A stretch of 64,000 nt of DNA from Eikenella corrodens (GCF_900187105.1 NZ_LT906482.1:1364001-1428000), one strand, 5' to 3'; positions 47,799 through 59,371 are shown, numbered from the stretch's first letter. Numbers and translations: made by a program. Notes: generated from the sequence alone by a model not told the origin.

Positions 47799-48782
47799 TT
47801 AAAGCGGTTTGTTTTGCCAGAAAGCAAGGTAGTTGGTTAGCAAATTTTCAATCTGCATTCTAACACTTAAGGTATGCCGGCCGTAAGGGCTGAGGTGGTT
47901 TAGGGTGCGTACCAGTTGGAATAAGGTTGTCCCCCGGGTGCGGGAGGCTACCTGAAAAATGGCGGCTTGGTGTTGCGGATAGTAGATCGGGGGCAGGTTT
48001 TGTTGGGCGAGCGCGGTGTCGGCCAGCCATTTGTGCAGCCAGTCGAGAAACACGGCCAGCGGCCATTTTTGCTTGTCGAAAGCGGCGGCGTAATCCAGCA
48101 TGGCCAACAGGCGCGGTTTGGCCAGCAGTTGACACAGCTCTTCGCGCATCGTGTCTTGCTCCGGCTCGGCTGCAAACAGCGGGGCGCCGCTGTGGAAGGC
48201 AAGCAGGACTTCGGCTTGAGGGGTGTTTTGCGTTTTCAGGTAGCCTAAGGCTTCTTCGGCACTCGGGGCGGGCAGCAGGAAGGGGCGGCAGCGGCTTTTA
48301 ATGGTGGGCAGCAGGCGGTCTTTGTTGTGGGTTACCAAAAGGAACACCACCGATGCGGGCGGTTCTTCCAGCATTTTCAACAGCGCGTTGGCGGCTTGGG
48401 TATTCATGGTTTCCGCTGGCTGCACCAGCACCACACGCAGCCCGCCGCGCACGGAGCTTTGCAGCAGCGGCGATAGCACGGCGCGCACGGCGTCGATTTT
48501 GATTTGCAGCAGCTTGCGCGCGCTTTCGCCTTCGGCGGGCAGCTCGGGCGCGAGTTCGTAGTAGTCCGGATGGCTGCCTTGGGCGAACAGGTGGCACGAA
48601 GGGCAGCTGCCGCAAGGCTGGTGTTCGGCCTGCGGCTGTTCGCACAGCAGCGCCTGTGCTAGATGGCGGGCAAACGCGGTTTTGCCGGTATCGCGCCGGC
48701 CTGTAAGCAACCAAGCGTTGGGGCGGTTGCCCCATTGGGCAGCCAACTGCCGCCAAGCGGATTCATGCCAAGGATAAATCAT
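47799..48782 (-). CDS. holB: DNA polymerase III subunit delta prime
   Basis: A 327-residue clamp-loader subunit. P-loop-like GRRDTGKTAF (~27-36), the zinc-binding CGSCPSCHLF (~57-66), ANALLKMLEEPP (~131-142) and the SRC motif (~165-167) typical of delta prime and gamma. The stop codon is at 47799-47801, inside the right target duplication of the insertion sequence. DUS are translated at two sites (~47944, ~48233). Confidence 0.92.
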   Translation of the reverse strand: MIYPWHESAWRQLAAQWGNRPNAWLLTGRRDTGKTAFARHLAQALLCEQPQAEHQPCGSCPSCHLFAQGSHPDYYELAPELPAEGESARKLLQIKIDAVRAVLSPLLQSSVRGGLRVVLVQPAETMNTQAANALLKMLEEPPASVVFLLVTHNKDRLLPTIKSRCRPFLLPAPSAEEALGYLKTQNTPQAEVLLAFHSGAPLFAAEPEQDTMREELCQLLAKPRLLAMLDYAAAFDKQKWPLAVFLDWLHKWLADTALAQQNLPPIYYPQHQAAIFQVASRTRGTTLFQLVRTLNHLSPYGRHTLSVRMQIENLLTNYLAFWQNKPL

Positions 48783-48825
48783 AGGAAAACGTGAAGGCTA
48801 CCTGTAAAGAGATCAGCCGTTTAAC

Positions 48826-48887
48826 AATAGAGTGAATGAAAATAAGACTGCTACGGCGTGGGTTCGCCGCCATGTTAATCCGCTATA
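48826..48887. repeat. Truncated Correia-like element
   Basis: A 62-base remnant. Left end AATAGAGTGAATGAAAATAAGA resembles a Correia end with several changes; right end is GTTAATCCGCTATA. Only CTACGGCGTGGGTTCGCCGCC remains of the interior. It lies in the space between holB and the DedA gene next to a DUS. Confidence 0.6.
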
Positions 48888-48924
48888 GCAAGAGGCTACC
48901 TGAAAACGAAGCAGGAGCAGCACA

Positions 48925-49563
48925 CTAAGCCTTCTTCCCCCACTTAGCCTTGGCGATTTCCACCGCCATCGGCAGCACGGACACCACAATAATGCCGATC
49001 ACCACCAGCCCGAAATTATTTTTCACCACCGGCAGCTCGCCGAAGAAGTAGCCCGCATAAGTGAGCAGCCCCACCCACATCAGCGCACCGATGATATTGT
49101 AGCGGATAAAGCGGCCGTAATGCATATTGCCCATGCCCGCCACAAAGGGCGCAAAAGTGCGCACAATCGGCACGAATCGCGCCAGAATAATCGTTTTGCC
49201 GCCGTATTTTTCGTAGAAAGCATGAGTTTTATCCAGATACTCGCGTTTGAACACGCGCGAATCCGGTTTGGCAAACAGCTTTTCGCCGAAATACTTGCCG
49301 ATGGCGAAGTTTACCGCATCACCAATCACTGCCGCCGCCAAGAGCAGCGCGGCCGCTATATGTACATTCATCCCGCCCAGCGCCGCCACCGCGCCGGCCG
49401 CGAACAAGAGCGAATCGCCCGGCAGAAAGGGCGTAACCACCAGCCCGGTTTCGCAAAACACGATGAGGAACAGAATGGCATAAATCCACAGGCCGTAGGT
49501 TTGGGTGAGCTCGATGAGGTGTTGGTCGATATGCAGAACGAAATCAATCAGGCTGGCAAGCAT
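48925..49563 (-). CDS. DedA family membrane protein
   Basis: A 212-residue inner-membrane protein of the DedA/SNARE-associated family, whose members flip lipid carriers such as undecaprenyl phosphate. Diagnostic [29 protein letters not shown] (~36-64) and the later [18 protein letters not shown] (~130-147). About four hydrophobic segments. The upstream frame adds 11 residues (to 49596), but ATG 49563 gives the usual N-terminus [12 protein letters not shown]. The precise lipid handled is not known from the sequence. Confidence 0.87.
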   Translation of the reverse strand: MLASLIDFVLHIDQHLIELTQTYGLWIYAILFLIVFCETGLVVTPFLPGDSLLFAAGAVAALGGMNVHIAAALLLAAAVIGDAVNFAIGKYFGEKLFAKPDSRVFKREYLDKTHAFYEKYGGKTIILARFVPIVRTFAPFVAGMGNMHYGRFIRYNIIGALMWVGLLTYAGYFFGELPVVKNNFGLVVIGIIVVSVLPMAVEIAKAKWGKKA

Positions 49564-49855
49564 GGGGAAACCGCAAATAGAAAGAACGGGCGGCATTGTA
49601 AGGCAAGAGCGGGTGGGCTGAAAGGGCTGCGTACAAACCGGTCTGCAAACGCCGTTTTTTGCTGCCGGTTAGATGATGTCAGTTTTCAGGTAGCCTCAAG
49701 AGAGGGATAGAGGCTACCTGAAAAGTTTCTTTTTCTCAGAAACGCTGTCTTCCTGTATTTTCAGGTAGCCTTTCGGCTGCCTGAAATGCTTTTTTCGGTT
49801 AGAATCGGCGGCATTTACCCATTTGCCTGTTTTCCCCTATTTTCGAGGAGTTGTT

Positions 49856-51529
<1,674 letters not shown>

Positions 51530-51538
51530 AGCGCAAAG

Positions 51539-51578
51539 AGGCTACCTGAAAACTGCAGGCTTAGTTTTCAGGTAGCCT
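51539..51578. terminator. Inverted DUS hairpin after ettA
   Basis: AGGCTACCTGAA (51539-51550) and TTCAGGTAGCCT (51567-51578). Confidence 0.72.
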
Positions 51579-51608
51579 CAATTTATCCAGCCAAACCAAA
51601 GGACAAAC

Positions 51609-52949
51609 ATGAACTGGCAGCAATTGCTCAGCACCAAGCGCTTCAAGCCCGAGAACGGCCAACTGGTAGCCACCGTTACCCCCTCCAGCCAGGAAGGCGC
51701 GGATGCGCTGCGCACCGATTTTCACATCGATTACGACCGCGTGGTGTTTTCCGGCTCGTTCCGGCGGTTGGGGCGCAAAACACAGGTACATCCCTTCGCC
51801 GAACACGACCACACCCACAACCGCCTTACCCACAGCGTGGAAGTGGCCAGCGTGGGGCGCAGCCTGGGCAACCGCGTGGGCGTGATGCTGGCCAAGGGCG
51901 GTTTCTTGCCGCCGGAGAATACGCCATCCGATATCGGCGCTGTGGTGCAGGTGGCCTGCCTGGCGCACGATATGGGCAACCCGCCTTTCGGCCACACCGG
52001 CGAAGAGGCATTGCGCGATTGGTTCCGCAATCCCGAGCACGCAGGCTACCTGAAACACCTGGCCGAAGCCGAACGGCGCGACGTGCAAACCTACGAAGGC
52101 AATGCCCACAGCCTGCGCATTTTGGCCAATCTTGAAATGTATCAGCACCGCGGCGGCATGCGCCTCACCGCCGCCTCCATCGGCGCGCTGCTCAAATACC
52201 CGTGGACCACCTCCGCGCCGCAGGGTTTGAAAAAATTCAATATTTATCAAACCGAGCTGCCATTTATCGAATGCGTGGCCGCCGAATTGGGGCTACCTGA
52301 AATCGCCGCACACCATTGGAGCCGCCACCCCCTGTCCTACCTGATGGAGGCGGCAGACGACATCTGCTATGCGCTCCTGGATTTGGAAGATGCGGTGGAG
52401 CTCGGCTTGTTGGACGACCGCGAAGTGGAAAACGTATTGCAGGGCATGGTGCACATCGACAAACTCTGGCCGGAGCAATCCGCCCGCCAGCGTTGCGCCA
52501 TGCTGCGCGGCATGGCCATCGGCCGCGCCATCGACGATATGGCGCAAACCTTTATGCTGCACCATGCCGACCTGCTCGCCGGCAGCTTCCAAGGCAAAGA
52601 CCTGCTCAGCGTGTGCACGCCCGAAGTACGCGATTCGCTGGAACGGGCCAAAGAGCTGGCACGCACCCGCGTGTTCCGCCATCAGAGCAAGCTGATTACC
52701 GAAATCGCCGCCTTCCCCTGTATCGGCTCGATTCTCAACCTGCTCGTACCCGCTGCCTTTGCCTACATCACCAAAGCACACGTCAGCACCCGCCAATCGC
52801 TGGCCTTGGAGCTGCTGCGCGACGACCCATTGAACGAACAAGACACGCTTTACACCGCCTACATGAAAATCCTCGATTTTGTCGGTGGCATGACCGACAA
52901 CGCTGCCGCTAGACTGGCGCGGGAAGTGTCGGGGATTGGGATGTTGTAA
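51609..52949 (+). CDS. dgt: Deoxyguanosinetriphosphate triphosphohydrolase (dGTPase)
   Basis: A 446-residue HD-domain enzyme hydrolysing dGTP to deoxyguanosine and triphosphate. HD motif parts: HDHTHNRLTHSVEVA (~70-84) and CLAHDMGNPPFGHTGE (~117-132). The RYPTAS-like nucleotide contacts are not checked. FSGSFRRLGRKTQVHPF (~47-63) is family-typical. Length matches the long dGTPase subgroup. Starts at ATG 51609 right after AAAGGAC. Two DUS are translated inside (Y-L-K and L-P-E). It stands alone before galE. Confidence 0.93.
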   Translation: MNWQQLLSTKRFKPENGQLVATVTPSSQEGADALRTDFHIDYDRVVFSGSFRRLGRKTQVHPFAEHDHTHNRLTHSVEVASVGRSLGNRVGVMLAKGGFLPPENTPSDIGAVVQVACLAHDMGNPPFGHTGEEALRDWFRNPEHAGYLKHLAEAERRDVQTYEGNAHSLRILANLEMYQHRGGMRLTAASIGALLKYPWTTSAPQGLKKFNIYQTELPFIECVAAELGLPEIAAHHWSRHPLSYLMEAADDICYALLDLEDAVELGLLDDREVENVLQGMVHIDKLWPEQSARQRCAMLRGMAIGRAIDDMAQTFMLHHADLLAGSFQGKDLLSVCTPEVRDSLERAKELARTRVFRHQSKLITEIAAFPCIGSILNLLVPAAFAYITKAHVSTRQSLALELLRDDPLNEQDTLYTAYMKILDFVGGMTDNAAARLAREVSGIGML

Positions 52950-53057
52950 GGATTGATGTGCCAATAATGTAAGGCTACCTGAAAATAAGTGCAGCCAACT
53001 TCTGCGAAGCTAAAATATAACTCGATATTTTGTCATCAAAAGCTAGAAAGAAACTCC

Positions 53058-54077
53058 ATGTCCACCATCCTCGTTACCGGCGGTGCCGGTTTTATCGGCT
53101 CACACACCGTGGTCGAACTCATCCAAGCCGGGCATTCCCCCGTGATTATCGATAACCTCTGCAACGCCTCGCCTCAAGTTATCGGCCGCATTACAGAAAT
53201 CACCGGGCACACCCCCGCCTTTTATCAGGGCGACATCCGCGACCGCGAATTATTGCGCCGCATTTTTGCCGAACACCCCATCCAATCCGTAATCCACTTC
53301 GCTGCGCTCAAAGCCGTGGGCGAGAGCGTGAAAAAACCGCTGGAGTATTACAGCAACAACGTTTCAGGTAGCCTCATCCTGCTGGAAGAAATGCAGCGCG
53401 CGGGCGTGAAAAGCATCGTGTTCAGCTCCTCCGCCACCGTGTACGGCGACCCGGATACCGTGCCGATTACCGAAACCGCCCCTCTCGGCGAAGCCACCAA
53501 TCCCTATGGCGCATCCAAGCAGATGATGGAACGTATGATGGCCGACCTCCACACCGCCGACCCCGAATGGAGCGTGATTCTGCTGCGCTATTTCAACCCC
53601 ATCGGCGCGCACCCCAGCGGCCGCATCGGCGAGCAGCCCAACGGCATTCCGAACAATCTGTTGCCCTACGTTTGCCAAGTGGCAGCAGGCAAACTGGCCG
53701 AGCTTTCCGTGTTCGGCGACGACTACCCCACCCCCGACGGCACCGGCGTGCGCGACTATATCCACGTTGTCGATCTGGCGCTCGGCCACGTGGCCGCCCT
53801 CGATAAAAAAAGCCGCGAAGCAGGCGTGCACATCTACAACCTCGGCACCGGCAAAGGCTCGTCCGTGCTGGACATCATCCGCGCCTTCGAAGCCGCTTCG
53901 GGCCAAAAAATCCCCTATGCCATCAAACCCCGCCGCGCGGGCGACATTGCCGAATGCTATGCCGACCCAGCCCGTGCCGCTGCCGAATTGGACTGGCATG
54001 CCGCGCGCAGCCTGAACGACATGATGCGCGACTCTTGGCGCTGGCAAAGCGGTAATCCGAACGGATATGGAGATTGA
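53058..54077 (+). CDS. galE: UDP-glucose 4-epimerase
   Basis: A 339-residue SDR-type epimerase interconverting UDP-glucose and UDP-galactose (or the N-acetyl forms). NAD-binding [15 protein letters not shown] (~7-21), [10 protein letters not shown] (~123-132) with catalytic Ser/Thr, Y-x-x-x-K in [11 protein letters not shown] (~148-158), and the conserved [12 protein letters not shown] (~177-188). GalE supplies UDP-galactose for lipooligosaccharide in Neisseriaceae. ATG 53058 gives the canonical start. One DUS is translated inside (V-S-G-S). Confidence 0.95.
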   Translation: MSTILVTGGAGFIGSHTVVELIQAGHSPVIIDNLCNASPQVIGRITEITGHTPAFYQGDIRDRELLRRIFAEHPIQSVIHFAALKAVGESVKKPLEYYSNNVSGSLILLEEMQRAGVKSIVFSSSATVYGDPDTVPITETAPLGEATNPYGASKQMMERMMADLHTADPEWSVILLRYFNPIGAHPSGRIGEQPNGIPNNLLPYVCQVAAGKLAELSVFGDDYPTPDGTGVRDYIHVVDLALGHVAALDKKSREAGVHIYNLGTGKGSSVLDIIRAFEAASGQKIPYAIKPRRAGDIAECYADPARAAAELDWHAARSLNDMMRDSWRWQSGNPNGYGD

Positions 54078-54085
54078 TGACGGAG

Positions 54086-54112
54086 AGGTTACCTGAAACT
54101 TTCAGGTAGCCT
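54086..54112. terminator. DUS hairpin after galE (one arm mutated)
   Basis: AGGTTACCTGAA (54086-54097) pairs with TTCAGGTAGCCT (54101-54112). The left arm has one mismatch to the DUS. An AGGCTGCCTGAA variant follows at 54124-54135. Confidence 0.7.
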
Positions 54113-54386
54113 TTATCCAACACAGGCTGCCTGAAAAGAATAATGTGCTAATTTTGCTAAATTTCAATATTCTATCTTGCCATGCGGGGTTAAAGATGAA
54201 CCTAACGTGCAGCGAGCAGACGACTATTTGTCCATTCAGAGTTGAAGCTCAATTCGACCAAGATTTATCATGCACTCGAAAATATTGCTTTCTCAAAGCA
54301 TTAAACCGATTTTGTCAGTAATATCTCACCGTTGGATACGGCAAACCGCCGCCACGGTATTCTTTCCATCCACACCGGAGAAAATT

Positions 54387-55190
54387 ATGCAAAAAACCCT
54401 GATTGCCTTGGCCGTGTTGGCCTTGTCCGCTGTTGTGCAGGCTGCCCCCGCAGACGAGGGCGTGCCGTTGCACCCCATCAATGACGGCCGCTACACCGTA
54501 ACCGCCGGCTACGCACACGAAAATGCCAAAATTGATCAGCTTAAATACTCCGGCGACGGCGTTACCCTGCAAGGCCGCGCCGATATCCCGCTGGCACAAC
54601 AGCACGCCATCCGTGCCGAATTGGGTTATCGGTATCTTGATTCCGATGCGAAAGCTAATGGCGAGAAAGTTATTAATGGTGCCAAAACCAATAATGTAGA
54701 TGTGTATGCCGGCTATTTGTTCTCTCCCTCCGGCTTCAAAAACGGTGGTCTGCGCGTGGGCGGCGGTTTGGGCTACAGTCATGGCAAAATGGATTTGCAT
54801 AGTCATCAAACCGACCTTGATGGTGATGCAGTTGATATCAGTGCCAACAACCTGTATCTGAAAGCTCAGGTGGAGTACGAGCAGCAACTGGGTAGCGGCT
54901 GGAGCATTACTCCGTGGACCGAAGCCCAAGTCAGCCTGCACCGTCGTGTAGAAGAGAAATATACACAGATTGAGTTTGCCAGCGACGGCAGATACAAGCA
55001 AAACAACTACAGCCTCGGCCTAGGCGTGGATGTGAACAAACAGTTGGGAGAAAGCACCAGCCTCACCTTCGGTCCCTACTATCGTTACGCGCGGGATAAA
55101 GCTACCAGCTTTACCCACGAAGACGAGAATATAGAAGTGCCAAAAACCAGCCGTCACAGCTTCGGTATCCGGGGCGGCGTGCGCTTCTAA
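54387..55190 (+). CDS. Opacity-like outer-membrane beta-barrel protein
   Basis: A 267-residue protein with a clear signal peptide (MQKTLIALAVLALSAVVQA, cleavage before APADEG). The mature chain shows alternating aromatic/hydrophobic strands, about eight, with hydrophilic loops, and it ends in Phe (GGVRF), the outer-membrane insertion signal. RYTVTAGYAHENAK near the N-terminus and the VGGGLGYSHGK / GYRYLDSD segments resemble Opa/NspA/OmpX-type barrels. No CTCTT-like repeats or homopolymers suggesting phase variation are seen. The upstream 270 bases are non-coding and AT-rich in part. ATG 54387 follows CGGAG. Confidence 0.8.
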   Translation: MQKTLIALAVLALSAVVQAAPADEGVPLHPINDGRYTVTAGYAHENAKIDQLKYSGDGVTLQGRADIPLAQQHAIRAELGYRYLDSDAKANGEKVINGAKTNNVDVYAGYLFSPSGFKNGGLRVGGGLGYSHGKMDLHSHQTDLDGDAVDISANNLYLKAQVEYEQQLGSGWSITPWTEAQVSLHRRVEEKYTQIEFASDGRYKQNNYSLGLGVDVNKQLGESTSLTFGPYYRYARDKATSFTHEDENIEVPKTSRHSFGIRGGVRF

Positions 55191-55207
55191 TAGTTGTATT
55201 GGTTTGC

Positions 55208-55239
55208 AAAAGGCTACCTGAAGTTTCAGGTAGCCTTTT
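55208..55239. terminator. DUS terminator after the Opa-like gene
   Basis: AAAAGGCTACCTGAA, 2-base loop, TTCAGGTAGCCTTTT plus further T. Perfect 15-base stem. Confidence 0.85.
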
Positions 55240-55347
55240 TTGCACCAAGATATAGGTTGGGTTATGACCCAGCGTTTTAGGTAATTGAATGTTTTTGTTT
55301 GGTTTGGCAACCCCATACGCTGGTTTAGTTTGTATTGGTCCGGTAAG

Positions 55348-55725
55348 TCAGTACTTGTGTAACAGTTCGCGGACAAGACGGTTTTGCAGCTTGCAATAGA
55401 CCTGCATCTGTTGCGGATCGTTTTGGAAACGATTAATGGCTGAAACATGGCACCAAGTCACTAAGTTTGCCATGGTTTCTATTTCTTGGGCTTTGTCAGG
55501 ATAGTGCTCTTGAATCAATTTGGAGCAGCGCAAAGCTTCTTGCAGATGACGGTTGAGATTTGGCTGGGGAATGTTGCTATTGAATTCGTTATCGCTGCAA
55601 TAGTCAGTAAATAGGGAGATTCTGGCAAAGTCTATTATGGTATAGGTACATTGATTGAGTTCGGTGCTCTCGGCATAGGCGGTGGAGGCGGCAAGGAGAG
55701 AGAGAAGGCAAAATATTTTTCTCAT
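55348..55725 (-). CDS. Small secreted cysteine-containing protein of unknown function
   Basis: A 125-residue protein with a signal peptide (MRKIFCLLSLLAASTAYA, cleavage near 18). The mature part is helical and has five cysteines (near 26, 43, 67, 92, 110). No known family seen. ATG 55725 is used; it is preceded by a weak ribosome binding site. The sequence is AT-richer than its surroundings. Bounded on its right by a DUS terminator (55767-55798). Confidence 0.65.
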   Translation of the reverse strand: MRKIFCLLSLLAASTAYAESTELNQCTYTIIDFARISLFTDYCSDNEFNSNIPQPNLNRHLQEALRCSKLIQEHYPDKAQEIETMANLVTWCHVSAINRFQNDPQQMQVYCKLQNRLVRELLHKY

Positions 55726-55766
55726 GGTTTATATCTCACTAATGATGTGATGATTACAGATACAGA

Positions 55767-55798
55767 AAAGGCTACCTGAAACTTTTCAGGTAGCCTTT
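55767..55798. terminator. DUS terminator of pta
   Basis: AAAGGCTACCTGAAA, 2-base loop, TTTCAGGTAGCCTTT. It lies 28 bases beyond the pta stop on the minus strand. Confidence 0.85.
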
Positions 55799-55825
55799 AG
55801 TCTTATACATCAAGCAACAGGGCAG

Positions 55826-57904
55826 TTATTTGCCCATCTGCACGGCCTGGATGGCGGTAAGGGCGATGGTGTAGACGATGTCGTCCACCAATGCGCCGCG
55901 CGAGAGGTCGTTTACCGGTTTGCGCAGGCCTTGCAGCATGGGGCCGATACTCAATACGTTAGCGCTGCGCTGTACGGCTTTGTAGGTGGTGTTGCCAGTG
56001 TTCAGGTCGGGGAAGACGAACACGTTGGCTTGGCCGGCTACTTTGCTGTCGGGCGCTTTCTGGCGGCCTACGCTGGGCACGCTGGCGGCGTCGTATTGCA
56101 GCGGGCCGTCGATGAGCAGATCGGGGCGTTTTTCCTGCGCCAAGCGGGTGGCTTCTTTCACTTTTTCCACATCGGCGCCGCTGCCGGAGGTGCCGGTGGA
56201 GTAGGAAATCATGGCTACTTTGGGATCGATGCCGAAGGCTTTGGCGGATTCGGCCGATTGGATGGCGATGTCGGCCAGCTCTTCGGCGGTGGGCTCGGGG
56301 TTCACGGCGCAGTCGCCATACACGAACACCTGCTCGGGCATCAGCATGAAGAATACGCTGGATACCAGGCTGGCGCCGGGGGCGGTTTTAATCAGCTGCA
56401 GGGCGGGGCGGATGGTGTTGGCGGTGGTGTGTACCGCGCCGGATACCAGGCCGTCCACGTCGTCTTGCTGCAGCATCATGGTGCCAAGCACGACGCTGTC
56501 TTCCAGCGCCTGACGTGCCAAGCCGGGGGTGAGGCCTTTGTTTTTGCGCAGCTCTACCATCGGGGCAACGTATTGCTCGCGGATGGTGTCGGGGTCGATG
56601 ATTTCCAAGCCTTCAGGCAGGGTGATGCCGCGGTTGGCGGCCACTTCGCGCACAGCTTCCGGTTTGGCCAGGAGCACGCAGCGGGCGATACCTTTGCTTT
56701 GGCAGATGGCAGCAGCTTCCACGGTGCGCGGCTCGTCGCCTTCTGGCAGAACGATGCGGCGGTTAGCGGCGCGCGCCTGCTCCATCATGCGGAAACGGAA
56801 GGCAGGCGGCGACATCAGCAGCTGGCGCGGCTGGCCGATGTGGCGGCAGAGTTCTTCCACATCAACATGTTCAGCCACGAATTCCACCATGGTTTCCATG
56901 CGTTCGGTGTCGTCGGCGGGGATGGTTTGGTCTTGGTGAGCCAGTGCGTAGGCGGTGGCGAACGTGTCGTGTTCGGTGAGCAGTACCGGCACGTTTTGGC
57001 TCAGCGCGGGGCTGATAATGCCCTGTACGGCAGGCGAAGGCGCGGTGCCGCAGGTGAGCAGCAGGCCGGCCACCGGCACGCCGCTGAGGATTTTCAGCGA
57101 AGCAGCCATCAGGATGTCTTCACGGTCGCCGGGGGTAATCACCAGTGCGCCGGAAGTGATGCGGTGGTGCATGTGGGCAGCGTTTTGTGCGGCCACCACG
57201 ATTTCTTTGGTGCGGTTGCCCAAATACTCTTGTCCGGCAATCACTTGGGCGTTCAGGTAGCCCGCAATGTCGGCCATGCGGCGCAGCGATTGTTCTGGCG
57301 CGAAAGGCAGCACGCCCATGCAGGGGATGCCGCTGCGCACTTTGGCAGCCACTTCGGCAGCGAAGGCTTTGCTGTCGTTGCCGTGGTAGCGGTTGATGAT
57401 GAAACCGGCCACATCGGTATGGCTGTTGGCATATTCCTGCGCGGCCAAGTTGATTTGGTCGGCCACTTGTTCGGCGCTGTGGTTGCCGGCGGCGGCCACC
57501 AGGATCACGTTGGCGTTGAGCGCGGCGGCGATTTGCGCATTTTTGTTGGAGAGAAAGCCGCGTTCGCTGTCGGGCACCACGCCTTCAATAATGGCCACGT
57601 CGTGTTCGGCGGCGGTAACCTGGTCGAAGTCGGATACCATCAGCTCGATTAAATCGTCATCACGACCAGCGCCCACCAACTCTTCTACTTTAGAGAGCGG
57701 CTGCGGGCGCGGCGGGTTGAGGTGGAACAGTTTGTTAGCAAACACGATGGCGGCTTCGGTGTCGCCGGCGGGAGTGGGTTTGTGCGATACCGGTTTGTAG
57801 TACACCGGACGGCGACCGCTACGTTGCAGGGCGCGCAGCAGGCCGAGCGAGATGCTGGTGAGGCCAGTTTTGGTGCCGATGGGCACGAGGAGGAAGTTCG
57901 GCAT
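55826..57904 (-). CDS. pta: Phosphate acetyltransferase
   Basis: A 692-residue long-form Pta interconverting acetyl-CoA and acetyl phosphate. The N-terminal BioD-like domain (first ~230 residues) holds PIGTKTGLTSISLGLLRAL. A DRTGG-type domain (~230-350) and the C-terminal PTA_PTB domain (~370-692) follow; the latter includes RRIVLPEGDEPRTVEAA and MISYSTGTSGSGADVEKV. Length and order match E. coli Pta. No ackA is adjacent here. One DUS is translated (~57254). Confidence 0.95.
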   Translation of the reverse strand: MPNFLLVPIGTKTGLTSISLGLLRALQRSGRRPVYYKPVSHKPTPAGDTEAAIVFANKLFHLNPPRPQPLSKVEELVGAGRDDDLIELMVSDFDQVTAAEHDVAIIEGVVPDSERGFLSNKNAQIAAALNANVILVAAAGNHSAEQVADQINLAAQEYANSHTDVAGFIINRYHGNDSKAFAAEVAAKVRSGIPCMGVLPFAPEQSLRRMADIAGYLNAQVIAGQEYLGNRTKEIVVAAQNAAHMHHRITSGALVITPGDREDILMAASLKILSGVPVAGLLLTCGTAPSPAVQGIISPALSQNVPVLLTEHDTFATAYALAHQDQTIPADDTERMETMVEFVAEHVDVEELCRHIGQPRQLLMSPPAFRFRMMEQARAANRRIVLPEGDEPRTVEAAAICQSKGIARCVLLAKPEAVREVAANRGITLPEGLEIIDPDTIREQYVAPMVELRKNKGLTPGLARQALEDSVVLGTMMLQQDDVDGLVSGAVHTTANTIRPALQLIKTAPGASLVSSVFFMLMPEQVFVYGDCAVNPEPTAEELADIAIQSAESAKAFGIDPKVAMISYSTGTSGSGADVEKVKEATRLAQEKRPDLLIDGPLQYDAASVPSVGRQKAPDSKVAGQANVFVFPDLNTGNTTYKAVQRSANVLSIGPMLQGLRKPVNDLSRGALVDDIVYTIALTAIQAVQMGK

Positions 57905-58111
57905 AGGGCTTCTTTCTTGGTAATAGGTTGATCAATCAGCGTAAAACGGCCAAATCAACAAGGCGGCCGGCAGACGTTTGCCTGTGCTGTTTTTTGCAGG
58001 CCGCATTGTTGCACTATTAATCAGGAGCGGCAAGCGATGGATGTGATTTATACACGTTTTCTGCTATGCCGCAAGGCTACCTGAAAGCCGTTTTTCAGGT
58101 AGCCTCCCACA

Positions 58112-58142
58112 CAAAACCGCCCGCAAGTTTCCCTGCGGGCGG
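58112..58142 (-). terminator. Terminator of the butanediol dehydrogenase gene
   Basis: On the minus strand CCGCCCGCA, 8-base loop, TGCGGGCGG followed by TTTTGTG: strong GC stem and T-run, 26 bases after the stop. An inverted DUS pair (58074-58105) lies just beyond. Confidence 0.87.
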
Positions 58143-58168
58143 CTGTTCGGTTTAAGCCAACCGTGCGC

Positions 58169-59215
58169 TTAGTTCGGAGACACCAAAATCTTCACTTGGC
58201 TCTTCTCTTTCACCAAGGCTTCAAAGCCTTCGCTCACGATGTCTTGCAGCTTGATGCGTTTGGTAACCAGCTTGTCTTTCGGGAAGTAGCCTTGTTCCAT
58301 CAGTTGCAGCACGGCGGGGAAAATATCGCGGTAGGCGATGATGCCTTTCACGGTTTTTTCCTTGATCACGATTTCGTTCGGGTGGATGGAGGCTTCATTT
58401 TCCCAAATGCTCACGATCACGCATTCGCCGTCGTTTTCCACGGCTTCGATGGCTTGTTTCAACACGGGAGCCACGCCGGTTACTTCAAACGATACGTTCA
58501 CACCACCGTCGGTTTCGGCTTTGATGTGTTCTACTACGTTTACTTTGGAGGGGTCGATCACTACGGCGCCCAGCTCGCGGGCTTTTTCCTGACGCTCAGG
58601 AGAAAGCTCGATGGCGTAGATGGTGGTGGCACCGGCAGCGCGCAGGGCTTCGATGGTGAGCAGGCCGATGGGGCCGCAGCCGAATACGGCAGCGGTGTCG
58701 CCGGCTTTCAGTTTGCTCTGGCGCACGGCATACAGGGCCACGGCGGCAGGTTCGGTGAGCGCGCCTTGTTCGTAGTCGATGCTGTCGGGCAATTTGTGGC
58801 ACAATTCGCCGTCTACCACGCAGTAGCTGGTGAAGCCGCCGTCGGCAGCCAGGCCGACGAAGCCTAGGTTTTTGTCGAGGTTGTATTTGCCTTTGAGGCC
58901 GTCTTTGGCCAAAATCGGCTCAACGGTTACGCGGTCGCCCACTTTCACGTTGGTCACGCCAGCGCCCACTTCCACAATTTCACCGGCAAATTCGTGGCCG
59001 AGCGTGAGCGGGGCTTTGCGGCCGGAATAGGGATGCTCTTTCTCTACCGGGATAAAGATAGGGCCGCCGAGGTATTCGTGCAGGTCGCTGCCGCAGATGC
59101 CGGTGTATTTCACAGCGATTTTCACTTGTGACGGGCGTGTGATTTCGGGAACGGCTACGTCTTCCACGCGGATGTCGCGGCGGCCGTACCATCTTGCAGC
59201 TTTCATTGTACTCAT
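58169..59215 (-). CDS. 2,3-Butanediol dehydrogenase (zinc, MDR family)
   Basis: A 348-residue zinc-dependent medium-chain dehydrogenase. Catalytic zinc ligands are in GICGSDLHEY (~38-47) and GHEFAGEIVEVG (~73-84). The NAD-binding Rossmann segment is AVFGCGPIGLLTIEALRAAG (~182-201). PVEKEHPYSGRKAPLTLG and the P-D-x-x-D-Y-E-Q-G-A-L-T-E-P segment fit the (R,R)-butanediol dehydrogenase subfamily. Unlike most alcohol dehydrogenases it seems to lack the four-cysteine structural zinc loop. AAGGA is eight bases upstream of ATG 59215. Pairs functionally with the acetoin reductase at 21101. Confidence 0.87.
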   Translation of the reverse strand: MSTMKAARWYGRRDIRVEDVAVPEITRPSQVKIAVKYTGICGSDLHEYLGGPIFIPVEKEHPYSGRKAPLTLGHEFAGEIVEVGAGVTNVKVGDRVTVEPILAKDGLKGKYNLDKNLGFVGLAADGGFTSYCVVDGELCHKLPDSIDYEQGALTEPAAVALYAVRQSKLKAGDTAAVFGCGPIGLLTIEALRAAGATTIYAIELSPERQEKARELGAVVIDPSKVNVVEHIKAETDGGVNVSFEVTGVAPVLKQAIEAVENDGECVIVSIWENEASIHPNEIVIKEKTVKGIIAYRDIFPAVLQLMEQGYFPKDKLVTKRIKLQDIVSEGFEALVKEKSQVKILVSPN

Positions 59216-59371
59216 ATCAGTATCCTTTGAGGTCGAGTTGAGAAGGAGAACCGATTGTAGAAACTTTGGGCGGCAGTTTCAAGCGAATTTGGGCTATTAT
59301 TCCGATTTATTTTTCAGGTAGCCGAACACAACGGCCGGTTGCCGTTGCTTTGGCTTAAAATTTAGCAATTT

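Noticed and set aside
54113-54386. Phase-variation repeats upstream of or in the Opa-like gene
   Set aside because: No CTCTT-like pentamer tract or long homopolymer was found in the leader or signal-peptide region.
55931-57652. 573-codon open frame on the plus strand opposite pta
   Set aside because: Antisense shadow of a complete Pta; rich in Gly/Val/His/Phe with no domain pattern.
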